Shown here: in pieces, positions 13,779-13,884 of the stretch
How the letters are laid out: every line of letters begins with the position of its first letter
Numbering within the stretch: position 1 is the stretch's first letter
Assembly (NCBI GenBank): GCA_035504095.1
Contig: DATJSN010000014.1
Coordinates: 1-13,884 of the forward strand
Length of the DNA: 13,884 nt
Source: DATJSN01 sp035504095
GTDB taxonomy: Bacteria; Planctomycetota; Phycisphaerae; WQYP01
Reading direction: 5' to 3'
Notes under the pieces: generated by a model
Seen by the model: only the letters and a program-made list of their open reading frames with translations
Databases searched by the model: none
Told to the model about the DNA's origin: nothing
Program-made: the position numbers and the translations under genes

Positions 13779-13884
13779 TTAAATCCGTGCGGTCATCGGT
13801 GCCAACAGTGCCTCGATGAAAAAGAGCACCGGGTCTATAAAGCGCATGACCTTTTGCATCATCGCAACTCGTGGCCGGTATCTC
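13779..13884 (-). CDS. Possible C-terminal fragment of a gene entering from the right
   Basis: The minus strand is open from the window edge to a TAA at 13781-13779. Its translation is protein-like, ending VMRFIDPVLFFIEALLAP then MTARI, hydrophobic and possibly membrane-associated. Only 34 codons are visible, and the overlapping plus-strand frame (ATG at about 13815, also open to the edge) cannot be excluded. I do not recognise a family. Confidence 0.3.
   Translation of the reverse strand, partial: RYRPRVAMMQKVMRFIDPVLFFIEALLAPMTARI

Noticed and set aside
1..13884. CRISPR array, IS element or phage genes
   Set aside because: I saw no regularly spaced repeats, transposase, integrase or phage structural motifs on either strand.

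Overview
The window looks like chromosomal DNA of a moderately GC-rich bacterium, most likely a member of Planctomycetota (Phycisphaerae-like). This is inferred from the gene set: an ECF sigma/anti-sigma pair with a secreted PDZ protein, an alternative-type GlmU, and several secreted or membrane proteins I do not recognise. No rRNA or tRNA was found, so the placement is tentative.

Layout from left to right. 1-461 has no convincing gene, but holds a perfect hairpin (190-225) and one copy of a short dispersed repeat. 462-1147 (minus) is a two-gene toxin-antitoxin module, an antitoxin followed by a PIN-domain toxin overlapping by one base. A second copy of the repeat follows, so the module is bracketed by two copies in the same orientation, each 10 nt beyond a stop codon. 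1317-2555 (minus) is a small operon of a secreted protein and a YqgE/AlgH protein. 2797-3729 (plus) is a tandem GNAT acetyltransferase.

3730-4292 is a long non-coding stretch with clustered DnaA-box-like nonamers and AT-rich tracts, in front of a DnaA-type initiator (4293-5714, plus). Together these are a candidate replication origin. The DNA-recognition loop of this DnaA reads THST instead of the usual DH[ST]T. A convergent HAD-IIB (Cof-type) phosphatase (5735-6688, minus) follows, then a single-pass membrane protein (6928-7749, minus), then an Ogt/MGMT DNA repair methyltransferase (7848-8540, plus). The 3' end of ogt overlaps the next gene by 113 nt, possibly because of a lost stop.

8428-10676 (minus) is a tight three-gene operon: ECF sigma factor, then a zinc-free membrane anti-sigma candidate, then a secreted PDZ/coiled-coil protein. 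An ECF-like promoter lies just upstream of the sigma gene. It reads as a self-contained cell-envelope signalling unit. Divergent from it, 11021-12094 (plus) encodes a signal-peptide-less NrtA/NasS-type nitrate-binding sensor whose start region can fold into a hairpin covering the Shine-Dalgarno. No NasT partner is in the window. A 13-bp perfect inverted repeat follows it. 12476-13717 (plus) is an alternative-type GlmU-like enzyme (nucleotidyltransferase plus left-handed beta-helix). The last 106 bases may hold the C-terminal end of another minus-strand gene.

The items most worth follow-up are the DnaA/origin pair, the sigma/anti-sigma/PDZ operon, and the toxin-antitoxin module between matched 3'-end repeats.
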